A stretch of 15,472 bases of DNA from an uncultured Mycoplasmatota bacterium (lineage in GTDB: Bacteria > Bacillota_I > Bacilli_A > RF39 > UBA660), in the NCBI GenBank assembly GCA_900546055.1, contig URBG01000028.1, positions 1 to 15,472 of the forward strand. Direction: 5' to 3'. The notes below the pieces were generated by a model. It saw nothing but the letters and a program-made list of their open reading frames with translations, did not search any database and was not told where the DNA came from. Below, piece after piece: positions 14,117-15,472 of the stretch. Both the position numbers and the translations under genes were made by a program. The stretch's first letter is position 1, and the number at the start of each line of letters is the position of its first letter.

Positions 14117-15472
14117 ATGGCACTATGGGCTGGGAGATTTAAAAAAGAATTAGATAGTAAAACTAATGATTTTAATTCATCAATTAGTTTTGATAAAAGA
14201 ATGTACAAACAAGATATTGAAGGAAGTATCGCACATGCGACGATGCTTGGAAAACAAGGAATTATTGAAATTTCTGAAAGTGAAAAAATTATTACAACTT
14301 TAAAAGAAATTTTGGGTGATTTAGAAAATGGTAAATTAGAGTTTGATATGGAAGCTGAAGATATTCATATGTTTATTGAAAGTGAACTTACAAACAGAAT
14401 TGGGGCAACTGGGAAGAGATTGCATACAGCGCGTAGTCGTAACGATCAAGTGGCACTCGATATTAGATTATATTTACGTGAGGAAGGCAATAATATAATC
14501 GATTTACTTAAAGAATTAACTGAGGTAATTGTTAAAAAGGCAGAACTACATACAGAAACTATTTTACCAAGTTATACTCATTTACAAAGGGCGCAACCAA
14601 CAACCTTTGCTCATCATTTAATGGCATATGCGGAAATGTTTATGCGTGATATTGATAGAATGCAAGACGTTATTAAAAGAATGAACATTAACCCTTTAGG
14701 AAGCTGTGCTTTAGCTGGAACAACCCACAATATTGATCGCCATCTTACAAGTGAATTATTGGGTTTTGATGCCCCATGCAATAATAGTTTAGATGGAGTG
14801 TCAGATCGTGATTTTGCAATTGAAATGGCTTCGGCTTTATCTATTATTATGGTTCATATGTCAAGATTTAGTGAAGAAATTGTTATGTGGTGTAGCTGGG
14901 AATTCAAGTTCATTGAATTGGATGATGCTTTTTCAACTGGATCATCAATTATGCCACAAAAGAAAAATCCAGATATTACTGAGTTAATTAGGGGTAAATC
15001 AGGTAGAGTATTCGGTCATTTAACTGGATTACTTACAATGATGAAGGCTCAAGCTTTAGCTTACAACAAGGATATGCAAGAAGATAAATTCTTATCTTAC
15101 GAAACCATCGACCTTTGGCAGAACACAATGAAGGTAATGGCCCCAATGGTCCGCAAGATGAAAATCAATACCAGACGAACTTATCAAGCAGCTTCCAATG
15201 GTTTCTCAACCGCAACCGATATGGCTGATTACCTGGTGAGAAAGGGATTGCCCTTCAGGGAAGCTCACAGAGTGGTTGGTCAAACTGTAAGATATTGCGT
15301 TGAAAATGACAAAACATTTGACGATTTAACTTTAGAAGAGTTTAAAGTTCAATCCAGCTTATTCGAAGAAGATATTTTTAATGACATTTCTCTTGAGCAT
15401 TCAGTTGAAGCGAGAAAATCTTATGGAGGCACCTCCCCTGAGGCCGTCAAAGTTCAAATGCAACATGCTGAG
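14117..15472 (+). CDS. argH: Argininosuccinate lyase, cut off by the window end
   Basis: Splits argininosuccinate into arginine and fumarate, the last step of arginine synthesis. The frame is open for 452 codons to the window edge; the family is about 455-465 residues, so only the last few are missing. It begins MALWAGRFKKELD, the usual start, and has THLQRAQPTTFAHH, NPLGSCALAGTT, SDRDFAIE and the fumarate lyase signature GSSIMPQKKNP with the catalytic Ser. The C-terminal part shows NGFSTATDMADYLVRKGLPF, EAHRVVG and SYGGTSPEAV. The ATG has GAGGAGGA upstream. The stretch from about 15100 to 15300 has much higher G+C (about 46%) and C/G-ending codons than the rest. Confidence 0.97.
   Translation, partial: MALWAGRFKKELDSKTNDFNSSISFDKRMYKQDIEGSIAHATMLGKQGIIEISESEKIITTLKEILGDLENGKLEFDMEAEDIHMFIESELTNRIGATGKRLHTARSRNDQVALDIRLYLREEGNNIIDLLKELTEVIVKKAELHTETILPSYTHLQRAQPTTFAHHLMAYAEMFMRDIDRMQDVIKRMNINPLGSCALAGTTHNIDRHLTSELLGFDAPCNNSLDGVSDRDFAIEMASALSIIMVHMSRFSEEIVMWCSWEFKFIELDDAFSTGSSIMPQKKNPDITELIRGKSGRVFGHLTGLLTMMKAQALAYNKDMQEDKFLSYETIDLWQNTMKVMAPMVRKMKINTRRTYQAASNGFSTATDMADYLVRKGLPFREAHRVVGQTVRYCVENDKTFDDLTLEEFKVQSSLFEEDIFNDISLEHSVEARKSYGGTSPEAVKVQMQHAE

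Noticed and set aside
13966..14208. Minus-strand open frame across the GNAT remnant and argH start
   Set aside because: Leu-rich shadow frame over two genes with clear homology on the other strand.

Overview
The window is AT-rich (about 30% G+C by eye) and carries spore-specific genes: a GerA-type germinant receptor operon (gerKA-gerKC-gerKB order) and the dacB-spmA-spmB-rluB block known from Bacillus. It therefore comes from an endospore-forming Bacillota, most likely an uncultured low-GC Bacilli or Clostridia relative; the exact lineage is inference. Every conserved Trp checked is TGG except one TGA, so the standard code is assumed.

Layout. 1-1740 (minus): a GNAT acetyltransferase behind an rlmD/trmA-family rRNA uracil methyltransferase, ending in an intrinsic terminator. 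1766-5555 (plus): the three-gene germinant receptor operon behind a sigma-G-like promoter, tightly overlapped, running tail-to-tail into an unknown tail-anchored acidic protein (5512-6327, minus). 6384-7359 (plus): a one-cluster ferredoxin and an unrecognised 213-residue protein, each with its own promoter and terminator. 7378-7473 (minus): a probable C-terminal gene remnant. 7489-10487 (minus): the spore cortex block dacB-spmA-spmB behind a very good sigma-E promoter, then rluB with its own sigma-A promoter and terminator. 10511-11874 (minus): a small lipoprotein and a CmpB-family membrane protein. 11928-15472 (plus): an arginine synthesis operon, argG, a broken GNAT gene and argH, which runs off the window end.

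The most interesting part is the argG leader. It has a consensus promoter, a complete T-box riboswitch with a terminator, and then a well-placed Shine-Dalgarno and a 12-codon ORF, MKNLIRRTFRRR, with five Arg codons. The Arg codons lie on or next to the left arm of a 10-bp inverted repeat whose right arm is the argG Shine-Dalgarno. This reads as two stacked arginine sensors: tRNA-controlled transcription antitermination, then leader-peptide-controlled translation of argG. Other points of note are the TGA at a conserved Trp site in the GNAT gene (which also lacks an ATG), and a sharp G+C and codon shift in the last part of argH.
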